Origin: Geodermatophilaceae bacterium URHA0031
GTDB taxonomy: Bacteria; Actinomycetota; Actinomycetes; Mycobacteriales; Geodermatophilaceae
Assembly: GCA_000620205.1 (NCBI GenBank)
Contig: JHVP01000004.1
Coordinates: 434,001 to 498,000, forward strand
DNA: 64,000 nt
Reading direction: 5' to 3'
Part shown: positions 16,805-24,932 of the stretch, piece after piece
Layout: every line of letters starts with the position of its first letter
Position numbering within the stretch: the first letter of the stretch is position 1
Notes under the pieces: model-generated
Seen by the model: the letters and a program-made list of their open reading frames with translations, nothing else
What the model was told of the DNA's origin: nothing
Databases searched by the model: none
Position numbers and translations under genes: made by a program

Positions 16805-18573
16805 CTCGACACCTCCCCGACACGGTCGAGGACGGTGCGCAGGGCGCGCTCCAGCGCGGCCACCGCCTCGGCCTCGGAGGCGGCGCCGGCCTGGCGGAAG
16901 GCGATGTAGTTGTCCGGGCGCGCCAGCAGCACCCCGCCGTCCTCGGTCCCCCGGACGCGTGCCCAGTCGCCGTAGAGGTCGTCGTACTGCTGCCCGGGAC
17001 CGACGACGACCGCGGCGACGTCGACGCCGAGTCGCTCCCCCACCACGGCTGCGGCCCGGGCCCAGGCGTCCCCGCCGATGCCGGTGAAGACGGTGAACCG
17101 GCCGTGCCCGCCGAGGTCCAGGGTCGAGACCTGGCGACGATGGTCGGTGGTCAACCAGGCGTGCGGCAGCTTGGCCCCCGGACGGGAGCTGGCGTGGTGG
17201 TAGAGCTCCGGGTCCCTCGTGGGCCGCTCGGGGGGTGACGCGTCCGGGATCACCGCGCTCGAGTCGTAGCGCTGGTCGAGCTCCACCCCGTGGCAGTTGA
17301 ACTCGTAGTCCTTGAACGCGATGGCCTCCCGCAGGGCCGCCCGCTGCTTCTCCGCCTCCGGCGTCGCCTGCTTCCGGGCGGCCATGTGCTGCACCATCAG
17401 CTGCGGGTCCTCGGTGTCGAGCAGACCCAGTGCGTCGAAGATGCGAGCGGTCTCGCCGATGCTCTGGTTGGCCCGGTCGACCACCTGCTTCCCGACCGGG
17501 GCCCGCTCGGCGGAGTAGGTGTCCAGCAGGCCCGGCCCGGCCTGGCCACGGAGGACGGCGGCGAGTTTCCAGGCCAGGTTGTAGGCGTCCTGGATCGAGG
17601 TGTTCGAGCCCAGGCCGTTCGACGGCGGGTGCCGGTGCACGGCGTCGCCGGCGCAGAAGACCCGACCGTTCGAGTAGCGCTCCGCCCAGAGGTGGTTGAC
17701 CGTCCAGGCCGAGCTGGACGTGATGGACACCTCGACCGAGTCGTCGCCGACGAGCTTGCGCACGATGGAGAGCGCGAACTCCTCGGTGAGGTCGGGCGCC
17801 GGGCCGTTGATGTCGTAGCCCCAGACGATCAGCCACTTGTGCCACGGACGGACCATCCGGACGAGGCCGGCGCCGATGCCGCCGACGTCGGCCCCGGGCT
17901 GCAGCACCCAGTAGAGGACCGAGGGCCGGTCGGCGACCAGGTGCGACAGGTCGGCCTCGAAGACGATGTTGATGCTGCCGCCGACGCCCATCTGGCCCTG
18001 CAGCGGCAGCCCGATGTGCTCGGCCACCGCGCTGCGGCCGCCGTCCGCCCCGATGACGTACCTGGCCCGGATGTCGTACTCGTCGCCGCGCAGCCGGTCC
18101 CGCACGTGCACGGTGACGCCCTCGTCGTCCTGTTCCAGCGACAGGTACTCGGTGTCGAACCGGACCTTGGCGCCGCGGGCCTGGGCGTTGTGCAGCAGCA
18201 CCGGCTCCATGAGGTCCTGCGGCATGTCGCAGATCCGGGAGGGGCTCGCGGCCGTGTAGTCGGCCAGGCGATCGGGCCGGGTGCCCCAGGCGTGCAGCCG
18301 CCCGAGCTCCTCACCGGCGATCGAGGTGCAGTACACGAGGTTGCCCATCAGCTCCTGCGGCGCGGCCTCGGCCACCACCTCCTCCTCGACACCGAGGTCG
18401 CGCAGCACCTCCATGGTGCGCTGGTTGGTGATGTGCGCGCGGGGCGTGTCGGCGAGCCGCCCGTACTTGGTGATCACGGTCGTCTGCACGCCGTAGGTCG
18501 CCAGCGCGAGCGCGGCCGCGGAGCCGGCCGGCCCGCTGCCGATGACGAGGACCTCGGTGTCCAGGTCGGCCAT
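16801..18573 (-). CDS. FAD-dependent aromatic monooxygenase (TfdB / phenol hydroxylase-like)
   Basis: 590 residues. FAD motifs are GSGPAG at 12-17, the DG motif in IGADGGRSAVAEHIGL near 175, and CAGDAVHRHPPSNGLGSN near 310. A thioredoxin-like C-terminal domain (about 440-590) follows, as in 2,4-dichlorophenol 6-monooxygenase and resorcinol hydroxylase. It adds an ortho hydroxyl to a phenol using NAD(P)H and oxygen. With the two genes after it, the logical product is hydroxyquinol, made from resorcinol, hydroquinone or a related ring. ATG is preceded by GAGAGGGG. Confidence 0.92.
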   Translation of the reverse strand: MADLDTEVLVIGSGPAGSAAALALATYGVQTTVITKYGRLADTPRAHITNQRTMEVLRDLGVEEEVVAEAAPQELMGNLVYCTSIAGEELGRLHAWGTRPDRLADYTAASPSRICDMPQDLMEPVLLHNAQARGAKVRFDTEYLSLEQDDEGVTVHVRDRLRGDEYDIRARYVIGADGGRSAVAEHIGLPLQGQMGVGGSINIVFEADLSHLVADRPSVLYWVLQPGADVGGIGAGLVRMVRPWHKWLIVWGYDINGPAPDLTEEFALSIVRKLVGDDSVEVSITSSSAWTVNHLWAERYSNGRVFCAGDAVHRHPPSNGLGSNTSIQDAYNLAWKLAAVLRGQAGPGLLDTYSAERAPVGKQVVDRANQSIGETARIFDALGLLDTEDPQLMVQHMAARKQATPEAEKQRAALREAIAFKDYEFNCHGVELDQRYDSSAVIPDASPPERPTRDPELYHHASSRPGAKLPHAWLTTDHRRQVSTLDLGGHGRFTVFTGIGGDAWARAAAVVGERLGVDVAAVVVGPGQQYDDLYGDWARVRGTEDGGVLLARPDNYIAFRQAGAASEAEAVAALERALRTVLDRVGEVSR

Positions 18574-18611
18574 GGGAACCCCTCTCCTGGTGCTCGATCA
18601 CGTCACCTGAG

Positions 18612-18683
18612 TGTGGCGCCTGCCACAGAGCGGTTCCTGCACGTTCGGGCCGTTCGAGCTGCACGAACTGCGCGGGTTCGAGC
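18612..18683. promoter_or_regulatory. Inverted and direct repeats in the promoter gap of the hydroxyquinol operon
   Basis: TGTGGC-GCCT-GCCACA at 18612-18627 is a perfect six-base inverted repeat 38 bases before the monooxygenase start. Further upstream are direct repeats GTTCGGGC (18643-18650), GTTCGAGC (18652-18659) and GTTCGAGC (18676-18683). AraC-family activators bind direct repeats of about this size, so the latter are the likelier activator sites; the inverted repeat could be a hairpin or second operator. Confidence 0.4.
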
Positions 18684-18685
18684 GC

Positions 18686-19573
18686 TCACGACCCGCGGCG
18701 CAGCGCCCCTGGGGTGGTGTCGAGGTGTGCACGCATCACGCGGGTCAGGTGCTCCTGGTGGGAGAACCCGCAGCGGACGGCGATCTCCGCGATCGGTGCC
18801 CGCCCGGTGCGCAGCAGCCGGCTCGCCTGCTCGACACGGACGCCCAGCAGGAACCGATGTGGTGCCAGCCCCGTCCGCGCCTTGAACTGCCGGCTGAACT
18901 GGCTGACGCTCAACCCGGCCGTCGCGGCGAGCGCGGCCAGCGGCACCGGCTCGGCCAGCCGCTCCTCCATGACCGCCCGCACCGCCGCGAACTGGCGGTC
19001 TCCGAGCCCACTGGCAGGCCGGTCGTCCGCGAGCTCCCTCGCCGCCCTGCCGACCCCGTGCTGGCGCACCAGCTGCGCAGCGACCATGCTGCCGAGCTGG
19101 TCGACGTACGTCCGCGCCGCCGGCTGCCAGGACCGCAGCGAATCGTCCAGCGACAGCATGAGCTGCTCCAGCAGCCGGTCGCTCGAGCCCAGTTCCTCGG
19201 CCAGTTCGACGGGTTGGTCCGCACCGGCTGCGTCCTGGACCACGTCATCGCTCAGGTACAGGTGCACGGTGCTCAGGACGCCGCCCAGCTCGACGGTCAG
19301 GTCCCGCCCCGCGGGGTGGATGAACATCCCCCCGGCGGGCATCCGACGGGAGCGGGTCCCCTTCCCCTGCCCGCGCCGGACGGTCACCGGGCCGTCCAGG
19401 TGCAGGATCACCAGGTGCGTGCCGGCGGCGGCGAACGACTCGCGGTACGGGCGCTCGCGCTGCACGGACAGGTACTGCTTGTCCCAGCCCAGGCCGGCGC
19501 TCGTCCGCTCGGGCGTCACCCACGGCTGCCTGAGGATGCCATTGGTGTCCTGCAGCCCTAGCTCACTCGACAC
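18686..19573 (-). CDS. AraC family transcriptional regulator
   Basis: 295 residues. An N-terminal AraC-binding-like cupin domain (TGDL-like FIHPAGRDLTVELGG near residue 95) precedes two helix-turn-helix motifs: VPLAALAATAGLSVSQFSRQ and PIAEIAVRCGFSHQEHLTRV. GTG at 19573 is preferred because AGAGGAACG sits just upstream; ATG at 19612 lacks a ribosome site. It lies upstream of, and on the same strand as, the hydroxyquinol operon, separated by 112 bases containing repeats, and is the probable activator of that operon in response to the aromatic substrate. Confidence 0.88.
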   Translation of the reverse strand: MSSELGLQDTNGILRQPWVTPERTSAGLGWDKQYLSVQRERPYRESFAAAGTHLVILHLDGPVTVRRGQGKGTRSRRMPAGGMFIHPAGRDLTVELGGVLSTVHLYLSDDVVQDAAGADQPVELAEELGSSDRLLEQLMLSLDDSLRSWQPAARTYVDQLGSMVAAQLVRQHGVGRAARELADDRPASGLGDRQFAAVRAVMEERLAEPVPLAALAATAGLSVSQFSRQFKARTGLAPHRFLLGVRVEQASRLLRTGRAPIAEIAVRCGFSHQEHLTRVMRAHLDTTPGALRRGS

Positions 19574-19721
19574 GGGACGTTCCTCTGGCCATCCGGATGG
19601 GGCGCTCACCATGTGGTGCGCGGCACAGCGTAGTCATCGCGTCGGGCCCGGAGTCCCCGCGAAGCGACGGATCGTCACGACGTCGCCGGGAGCGAGCGGC
19701 CGAGCAGCCCCAAAGGGCGGC

Positions 19722-20046
19722 GCGGATGATCAGCACCGACAGCAGCCCGGCGCACACCGGAGCCGCGGCGTCGGTCCCGACAACCGCCCGGTGGCGGTGC
19801 CGATCTGCGCCGCGGTGACCGGGGACGGCAGCGACGTCGCCTGGAGCAGCCCCGCGGCCGTGGCGCCCCGCGGCCCAGCGACCGGACCAACAGCACCGCC
19901 GGGACGCCACGCACGACCAGCAGCGCGGCCAGGAACACCGGCACGCGCACCAGTGCGCTCGGGTACTCCAGCAGGCCGCGGAGGTCCCGCTGCACGCCGC
20001 TGCGGATGAAGAAGGTCGGGATCAGGGACCTGAAGCCGATCGCGTC
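19722..20046 (-). pseudogene. Cation:proton antiporter (CPA2 / Na+/H+ exchanger) remnant
   Basis: Three frames must be joined to read the product. About 20046-19870 gives LIPTFFIRSGVQRDLRGLLE and LVRVPVFLAALLVVRGVPAV; 19864-19775 gives TAAGLLQATSLPSPVTAAQ; 19772-19722 gives APVCAGLLSVLI. The order and spacing match the later helices of a Kef/Nha-type antiporter. At least two frameshifts, near 19868 and 19773, and loss of both ends make it non-functional. Confidence 0.7.
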
Positions 20047-20210
20047 CGACTTCGCCCCGAACTGGGGGGCGCGTGATCGAGTCGCCGTCGACCAGGCCGA
20101 CCAGCGCACCGGCGCGGAGAGCACGTCGGCTGTCCGCGGTTGGCGGCCGGTCGCGACCAGCACCTCCTCGGCGACGAACTCCTGGGGTGGGCGATTGCCC
20201 ACTCACGCGT
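20047..20210. other. Gene debris with a dinucleotide-oxidoreductase-like fragment
   Basis: On the minus strand, about 20172-20131 reads EEVLVATGRQPRTAD, the conserved central strand of pyridine-nucleotide disulphide oxidoreductases (mercuric reductase type). Nothing else of such a gene is present. It runs directly into the antiporter remnant, so two unrelated gene fragments have been joined by deletion. Confidence 0.35.
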
Positions 20211-20234
20211 GTCGAAGTCCCCCTGTGGACACCA
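20211..20234 (+). repeat. Possible leucine tRNA 3'-end fragment
   Basis: GTCGAAGTCCCCCTGTGGACACCA resembles the T-arm 3' strand, acceptor strand and CCA of the actinobacterial leucine tRNA seen more clearly at 45171-45200. The T-stem 5' strand and the rest of the tRNA are absent. It is too diverged to be sure. Confidence 0.35.
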
Positions 20235-20445
20235 TGGAGTGGAAGTCCTCCCACCCTCTTCGGGCGACCCGGCGAGACGGCCGATCCGGAGCCCATCTGC
20301 TGGCCGCCCGGCTCCCGTCGTCGGCGCCCGTGCGGATCTCGAGTGCCCCCGCGGTCTGGGGGACCACCCGCAGGGCACGAACAGCGCCTACCGCAGCCAC
20401 AGCGCGCGCCGCCAGCAACATGGCAGTAACTGTTAGCTTCGCCAC

Positions 20446-21123
20446 ATGCGGGTCGACATCCATTCCGGTCCTGCGTTCGCGCTCGGCGAGATCACCTTGC
20501 CGGCGGGCGGCGCGGTGCGCGTCGAGGCGGGCGCCATGGCGATGACCCGGGGCGACGTGCAGATGTCCACCTCCACCCGCGGCGGGTTCATGAAGGGCCT
20601 GCGCAGATCGCTCGGAGGAGAGAGCTTCTTCGTCAACGACTTCTCGTCCGGGCAGGGCGGGGTGGTCGGGGTCGCCGCCGTCCTCCCCGGAGACATGACC
20701 GTGGTGCCGCTGGACGGCAGCGCGGCACTCATGGTGCAGTCCGGGTCGTGGACCGCATCGGACCCGGGAATCGACGTCGACTCCACGTGGGGCGGCGGCA
20801 CGTCGTTCTTCAGCGGAGAGGGGCTCGTGCTGCTCCGCTGCACCGGGGCAGGTGACCTCCTGTTGTCGAGCTACGGTGCGATCCGCCGACACGAGCTGGC
20901 GCCGGGCGAGACCATGACCCTGGACACGGGTCACGTGGTGGCGTTCGACGAGTCGGTGCGGTACGGCGTACGCAAGGCCGGCGGATGGAAGTCGTCGATC
21001 CTGGGCGGCGAGGGACTCGTCACGGACTTCACCGGCCCGGGCCGGGTGTGGTTCCAGACGCGCAACGTGTCGGACTTCGTGCAGTGGATGATCTCCAAGA
21101 TGCCCGCACAGCGCAGCAGCTGA
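20446..21123 (+). CDS. AIM24 / TIGR00266 family protein
   Basis: 225 residues, mostly beta structure. Family features: an early VEAGAMAMTRGDVQMST, GGESFFVNDFSSGQGGVV, and later FSGEGLVLLRCTGAGDLLLS with a closing GPGRVWFQTRN. The family is widespread and homologous to mitochondrial AIM24, but its molecular role is unknown. No ribosome site precedes the ATG; TAGCTT at 20434-20439 would be a -10 element placing the transcript start at or just before the ATG, so the mRNA may be leaderless. The gene stands alone between two stretches of debris. Confidence 0.88.
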   Translation: MRVDIHSGPAFALGEITLPAGGAVRVEAGAMAMTRGDVQMSTSTRGGFMKGLRRSLGGESFFVNDFSSGQGGVVGVAAVLPGDMTVVPLDGSAALMVQSGSWTASDPGIDVDSTWGGGTSFFSGEGLVLLRCTGAGDLLLSSYGAIRRHELAPGETMTLDTGHVVAFDESVRYGVRKAGGWKSSILGGEGLVTDFTGPGRVWFQTRNVSDFVQWMISKMPAQRSS

Positions 21124-21225
21124 GACGCGCGGTCGATGGTTCGCCGCAGGACAACGAGAGGGCGAATCCCTACCAGCCGTACTCCGGACGATGGTGGTGG
21201 AACGCACCCGAGAAAGCGGTCGAGA

Positions 21226-21250
21226 CCGTCTCGGGAAGTTCCCGAAACGG
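21226..21250. terminator. Hairpin downstream of the tRNA fragment
   Basis: CCGTCTCGGGAA pairs with TTCCCGAAACGG with one mismatch, around a loop centred on 21238. On the minus strand it lies just after the tRNA-Pro 3' end at 21273-21313, as a tRNA gene terminator would. No T-run is obvious, as is common in high-GC actinobacteria. Confidence 0.55.
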
Positions 21251-21272
21251 CTCCTGAGCTGCAGTTTTCTGT

Positions 21273-21313
21273 CGAGCTGACAGGATGTGAACCTGCGACC
21301 CCTTGACCCCCAG
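21273..21313 (-). repeat. Proline tRNA (GGG) 3'-half fragment, copy 1
   Basis: Read on the minus strand it starts CTGGGGGTCAAGGGGTCGCA, i.e. the anticodon loop with GGG, the 3' strand of the anticodon stem and the variable loop, then GGTTCACATCC (T-arm) and an acceptor-like end. The 5' half of the tRNA is missing; the sequence to the right is unrelated to a tRNA. It is one of five such copies in the window and looks like a phage/ICE-type attachment scar. Confidence 0.75.
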
Positions 21314-21440
21314 CCACGAGCAGCCGTCCGTGGTCGTCCGCGGGCGTGCCTCTTCCGCAGTTCACAAGAGCGCAGGGTCCGCACGTCCGCCCGGATCCGC
21401 GCTTGTTCGGCCCGGGTTGCTGTACCCGTTGCCGTCAAGG
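21314..21440 (-). repeat. Conserved block adjoining tRNA-Pro fragment, copy A
   Basis: This block is recognisably similar to the sequences right of the fragments at 33.1 and 44.9 kb. On the minus strand all three contain a core like GTACAGCAAC, a segment like GCGCTCTTGTGAACTGCGG, and end in GGACGRSTGCTCGTGGC next to the tRNA part. It is likely the inner flank of an ancient element's attachment site. Confidence 0.55.
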
Positions 21441-21635
21441 CCATCGTTCCCGGCCGTCCATGCCGCGCCCCTGGTCCGGCAGCCCCGGCGGGTCGCGGCC
21501 AAAGGGCCGCTCGGGCTCCGACGTGTCGCTCCGGCTGACCGCCTCTGCCGCCCGTAGAGGATGCCATCGAGGGCGAGCACCGCCGCGGTATCGAGGACCG
21601 CCCTGGCCCGCACGGGAATGCCTCCGCGGACGTGG

Positions 21636-21929
21636 TCAGGCGTCCTGGCTGCTGGGCGCGCCACCGGGCCGGGTAGAGGCCGTATCGGGTCGTTCGGCGT
21701 CCAGCTGCGTGACCGCGACCAGGGGCACGCCCAGGTCTCGGACTTTGGCCAGCAGTCCGTGAAGTGCTGCCTGGTCGGCCACCGGGCCGGTGAGGACGGT
21801 CGTGCCGTCGGCGGCGCGGGTGAGGATCATGCCGTCGAACCAGGTGGCCCATCGAGGTGCGAGGTGCGTCCCGAGGCGGATCTCGTAGCGGGAGCCCTCG
21901 GCTGGGCCGCCGCTTACCTGCTTCGTCAT
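21636..21929 (-). CDS. Small hypothetical protein
   Basis: 97 residues, not assigned to a named family. After a polar N-terminus it has YEIRLGTHLAPRWATWFDGM, then TRAADGTTVLTGPVADQAAL and HGLLAKVRDLGVPLVAVTQL, an alpha/beta pattern I associate with small actinobacterial proteins encoded near ABC transporters. ATG at 21929 has GGAGAA upstream. It lies 176 bases downstream of the ABC permease gene on the same strand and could be the tail of that operon. The last 15 residues are low complexity. Confidence 0.65.
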   Translation of the reverse strand: MTKQVSGGPAEGSRYEIRLGTHLAPRWATWFDGMILTRAADGTTVLTGPVADQAALHGLLAKVRDLGVPLVAVTQLDAERPDTASTRPGGAPSSQDA

Positions 21930-22105
21930 CGGATTCTCCTGTCCGCTGCCACCGGGGGTTCCAGGCGGCGCTCCTGCGTCAAGCACGTTCGGAGGCGAGC
22001 TGCGTGCGGCGATGGCCGTGGGCGGATGTCCCCTGGGAAGCGGGTCTGGCGCGCGTCGGTGCGCACCCCCGCGCGTCGTGGCCCGCCACGTGGACGTGCG
22101 TCCGG

Positions 22106-22966
22106 TCAGGCGTCCCGGCGGCGGAGCACCACAGCTCCGGCGAACAGCGGCACCAGCGCGTAGGCCGCGATCACGAGCAGACCGGTGGCCGCGGTGAGCT
22201 GGTCGCCCCCGGACGACAGTGAGTCCTCGCTGCCGCCGAGGAACGCGCCCGATGCCGGCAGCGGCAGGTAGCGGGCGATCGTCTCCACCCAGTTGAGACT
22301 GACGAAGGCGAGTACGCCGGGCAGCAGCAGCAGGACGGTGAGCGAGACGGTGATCGCGCCGGCGCTGGAACGCAACAGCGTGCCCACGCCGAGGGAGAAC
22401 AGCGCCGCGGCGACCAGGAAGTACACGGTGCCGCCGAACACCTGCCAGGTCCGGGCGTCGTCGAGGGCGGGGACGAGCTGGTGCGCGGCCAGCTGCGGCA
22501 TCGTCACGAGGTAGGACAGCGCGATGCTCACGGCCGCGACGACCCCGGTGAGGACGCTCAGCGCGATCGCCTTGGCGATGACCACCGGCACGCGGGTGGG
22601 CACCGCGGCGAACGTGGAGCGGATCATCCCCGTGGAGTACTCGCCGGTGATGAGCAGCGCCCCGAGCACAGCGATGGTCAGCATCCCGATCTGGAAGCCG
22701 CCGGAGACGAGTTCGGCGCCGTTGGTGGTGGCGAGCGTTGGTGCGGTGACCGGGTCGGCGGCCATGGCGTCCACCGACGCGGCGACGGCGAGGGAGATTC
22801 CCGTGATCAGGACGACGGTGGCGCCCAGTACCCACCAGGTCGAGCGCAGCGAGAGCAGCTTGCGCCACTCGCCGCGCAGGATGCCGAGAAAGCTCGGTCG
22901 GGCATGGACGGTGGGCCGAGCGGCGGTCGGGAGGACGGCGTCAGCGGTGGCGGTGATCGTGCTCAT
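22106..22966 (-). CDS. ABC-2 type transporter permease
   Basis: 286 residues, six predicted membrane helices. The N-terminal cytoplasmic segment leads to GEWRKLLSLRSTWWVLG, a signature of ABC-2 permeases; GEYSTGMIRSTFAAVP between helices 2 and 3 is the other family block. It forms the membrane half of an exporter with the ATPase encoded upstream, whose stop overlaps this ATG (ATGA). Substrate unknown; similar pairs export drugs, bacteriocins or lipids. Confidence 0.9.
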   Translation of the reverse strand: MSTITATADAVLPTAARPTVHARPSFLGILRGEWRKLLSLRSTWWVLGATVVLITGISLAVAASVDAMAADPVTAPTLATTNGAELVSGGFQIGMLTIAVLGALLITGEYSTGMIRSTFAAVPTRVPVVIAKAIALSVLTGVVAAVSIALSYLVTMPQLAAHQLVPALDDARTWQVFGGTVYFLVAAALFSLGVGTLLRSSAGAITVSLTVLLLLPGVLAFVSLNWVETIARYLPLPASGAFLGGSEDSLSSGGDQLTAATGLLVIAAYALVPLFAGAVVLRRRDA

Positions 22967-23907
22967 CGGTTCTCCCCCTTCGGGACGGTCGGGGCGGTGG
23001 CAGTGACGTCGGACCGGTACTCGACCGCGCCCTGGGTGAGGGACATGTAGGCCTCCTCGAGGCTGGCGCTGCGCGGGCTGAGCTCGTGCAGCGCGATGCC
23101 GTGGGCGCAGGCGAGCTCACCGACGCGCTCGGCGTCGATCCCGCGCAGCTCCAGCGCGCCGGGTGCCGAGGAGGTGACGGCGGCGCCGTCGGCCTCGAGG
23201 AGCGCGGCGAGCTCGGTCGCTCGTGGGGACCGGACCCGGACCGCCGCGGCCGACACCGAGTCGATGACCTGCTGCACCGGGCCGGCGGCGATGATCCGGC
23301 CGCGGCCGATGACCAGCAGCTGGTCGGCCGTCTGCGCCATCTCGCTCATCAGGTGCGAGGAGAGGAACACCGTCCGCCCCTCGTCGGCCAGAGACCGCAC
23401 GAGCCGGCGCACCCATTGGACGCCCTCGGGATCCAGGCCGTTGACCGGCTCGTCGAGGATGAGCGTCCGCGGGTCGCCGAGCATCGCCGAGGCGATCCCC
23501 AGGCGCTGCCCCATGCCCAGCGAGAACCCACCCACGCGCTTGTGGGCGACGGTCGCCAGACCGGTCATCTCGATGACCTCGTCGACCCGCGCGACCGGGA
23601 TGTTGTGCGTCGCGGCCATGGTGCGCAGGTGCGAACGGGCGCTGCGGCCGGTGTGCACGGCCTTGGCGTCCAGCAGTGCCCCGACCTCGGCGAGCGGCGC
23701 GCGGTGGCGGGCGTAGGGCTTGCCGTTGACGGTGACGGTGCCCGACGTCGGCCGGTCCAATCCCATGATCATCCGCATGGTGGTGGACTTGCCGGCCCCG
23801 TTGGGCCCGAGGAACCCGGTGACCGAGCCCGGCGCGATGGTGAAGCTGATGTCGTCGACAGCGGTCTTGTCGCCGTAGCGCTTGGTGAGCTGGTGCGCCT
23901 CGATCAT
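22963..23907 (-). CDS. ABC transporter ATP-binding protein
   Basis: 314 residues. Walker A is GPNGAGKST near residue 38, the signature is GFSLGMGQRLGIA, Walker B is LILDEPVNGLDPEG, and the switch His is in FLSSHLMSE. A C-terminal domain of about 90 residues is typical of drug/bacitracin-type exporters (DrrA/BcrA). ATG at 23907 overlaps the stop of the oxidoreductase gene (ATGA); an in-frame start ten codons earlier would overlap more. Partner of the ABC-2 permease. Confidence 0.93.
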   Translation of the reverse strand: MIEAHQLTKRYGDKTAVDDISFTIAPGSVTGFLGPNGAGKSTTMRMIMGLDRPTSGTVTVNGKPYARHRAPLAEVGALLDAKAVHTGRSARSHLRTMAATHNIPVARVDEVIEMTGLATVAHKRVGGFSLGMGQRLGIASAMLGDPRTLILDEPVNGLDPEGVQWVRRLVRSLADEGRTVFLSSHLMSEMAQTADQLLVIGRGRIIAAGPVQQVIDSVSAAAVRVRSPRATELAALLEADGAAVTSSAPGALELRGIDAERVGELACAHGIALHELSPRSASLEEAYMSLTQGAVEYRSDVTATAPTVPKGENR

Positions 23908-24932
23908 GACGATGCCCTTCGTGCTGTCTCGGTGCACGGGGCCGCCCGCCCGGGCTCGGCCGCGGCGATGCGGACGACGACGTTGCCGCGCTTGCGGCCG
24001 GTGTCGACGTAGCGGTGGGCCTCGGCGATGTCGGCGAGGTCGTAGGTCCGGTCGCGGACTGCCCGGAAGGAGCCGGCCTCGGCGAGGTGGACCAGCGCAC
24101 CCAGGTCCTCGGCGGTGCCCTTCCCCGGGCTGGCGGTGACGACGTGGCCGGTCCGCCGGCTGCGTAGCGGCGCCCGCAGCAGCCCCGGCAGGTCGGTGAC
24201 CACCAGTAGCAGCGCACCACCCGGCTTCAGGAGATGCCGCACCCGCTCGAAGGACGCGTTGCCGACGCAGTCGACGATCACGTCGTAGGTCGCGGCCTCG
24301 GCGGTGACGTCGTCGACCGTGTGGTCGATCACTCGGTCAGCGCCCAGCTCGGTCACCAGGTTGCGATTGCTGCCGCTGCAGACACCGGTGACGTGCGCGC
24401 CGGCGTGCTTGGCGAGTTGGACCGCCGCGGTGCCCACGGCGCCCGACGCCCCGTTGACCAGCACCGTGGCGCCCGGTGCGAGGTGAGCCTGCTCCAGGAA
24501 GCCGCTGGCGGTGAGCCCGCCGAAGACCAGTGTCACGGCGTCCTCGAACGTCATGCTCCGGGGCTTGAGCGCGATGGCACCGTCCTGCTGGACCCGGGCG
24601 TACTCGGCGTGTCCGCCGAATGCGGCGCCGAGCATCGCGATCACCTCGTCGCCGGGCCGGAAGCGGGTGACGTCGGCGCCGACGGCCTCGACGACACCGG
24701 CGACGTCCATGCCCAGCACGCGGCGCTTGGGCCGGAACGCTCCGATGCCGACGGCCGCGAGGAGCCACAGCCCGCGGGGCACCTCGCGGCTGCGGGCGCG
24801 GTGGTCGGCGGCACTGACCGTGCTCGCCTGCACCTGGATGAGGACGTCGTCCCGGCCGACCGACGGCCGGGGCAGCTGCTCGATGCGGACGTTGTCCGGA
24901 CCGCCGAAGCGGCGGTAGACCGCAGCCCTCAT
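23904..24932 (-). CDS. NAD(P)-dependent alcohol dehydrogenase (quinone oxidoreductase-like MDR)
   Basis: 342 residues. MRAAVYRRFGGPDNVRIEQL opens the GroES-like domain, GMDVAGVVEAVG follows near 85, and NGASGAVGTAAVQLAKHAG near 150 is the NADPH-binding Rossmann motif. Catalytic zinc ligands of classical alcohol dehydrogenases are absent, pointing to a quinone/enone reductase. Overlaps by four bases with DUF4386 upstream and the ATPase downstream, so this four-gene set is one translationally coupled operon. Confidence 0.9.
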   Translation of the reverse strand: MRAAVYRRFGGPDNVRIEQLPRPSVGRDDVLIQVQASTVSAADHRARSREVPRGLWLLAAVGIGAFRPKRRVLGMDVAGVVEAVGADVTRFRPGDEVIAMLGAAFGGHAEYARVQQDGAIALKPRSMTFEDAVTLVFGGLTASGFLEQAHLAPGATVLVNGASGAVGTAAVQLAKHAGAHVTGVCSGSNRNLVTELGADRVIDHTVDDVTAEAATYDVIVDCVGNASFERVRHLLKPGGALLLVVTDLPGLLRAPLRSRRTGHVVTASPGKGTAEDLGALVHLAEAGSFRAVRDRTYDLADIAEAHRYVDTGRKRGNVVVRIAAAEPGRAAPCTETARRASS

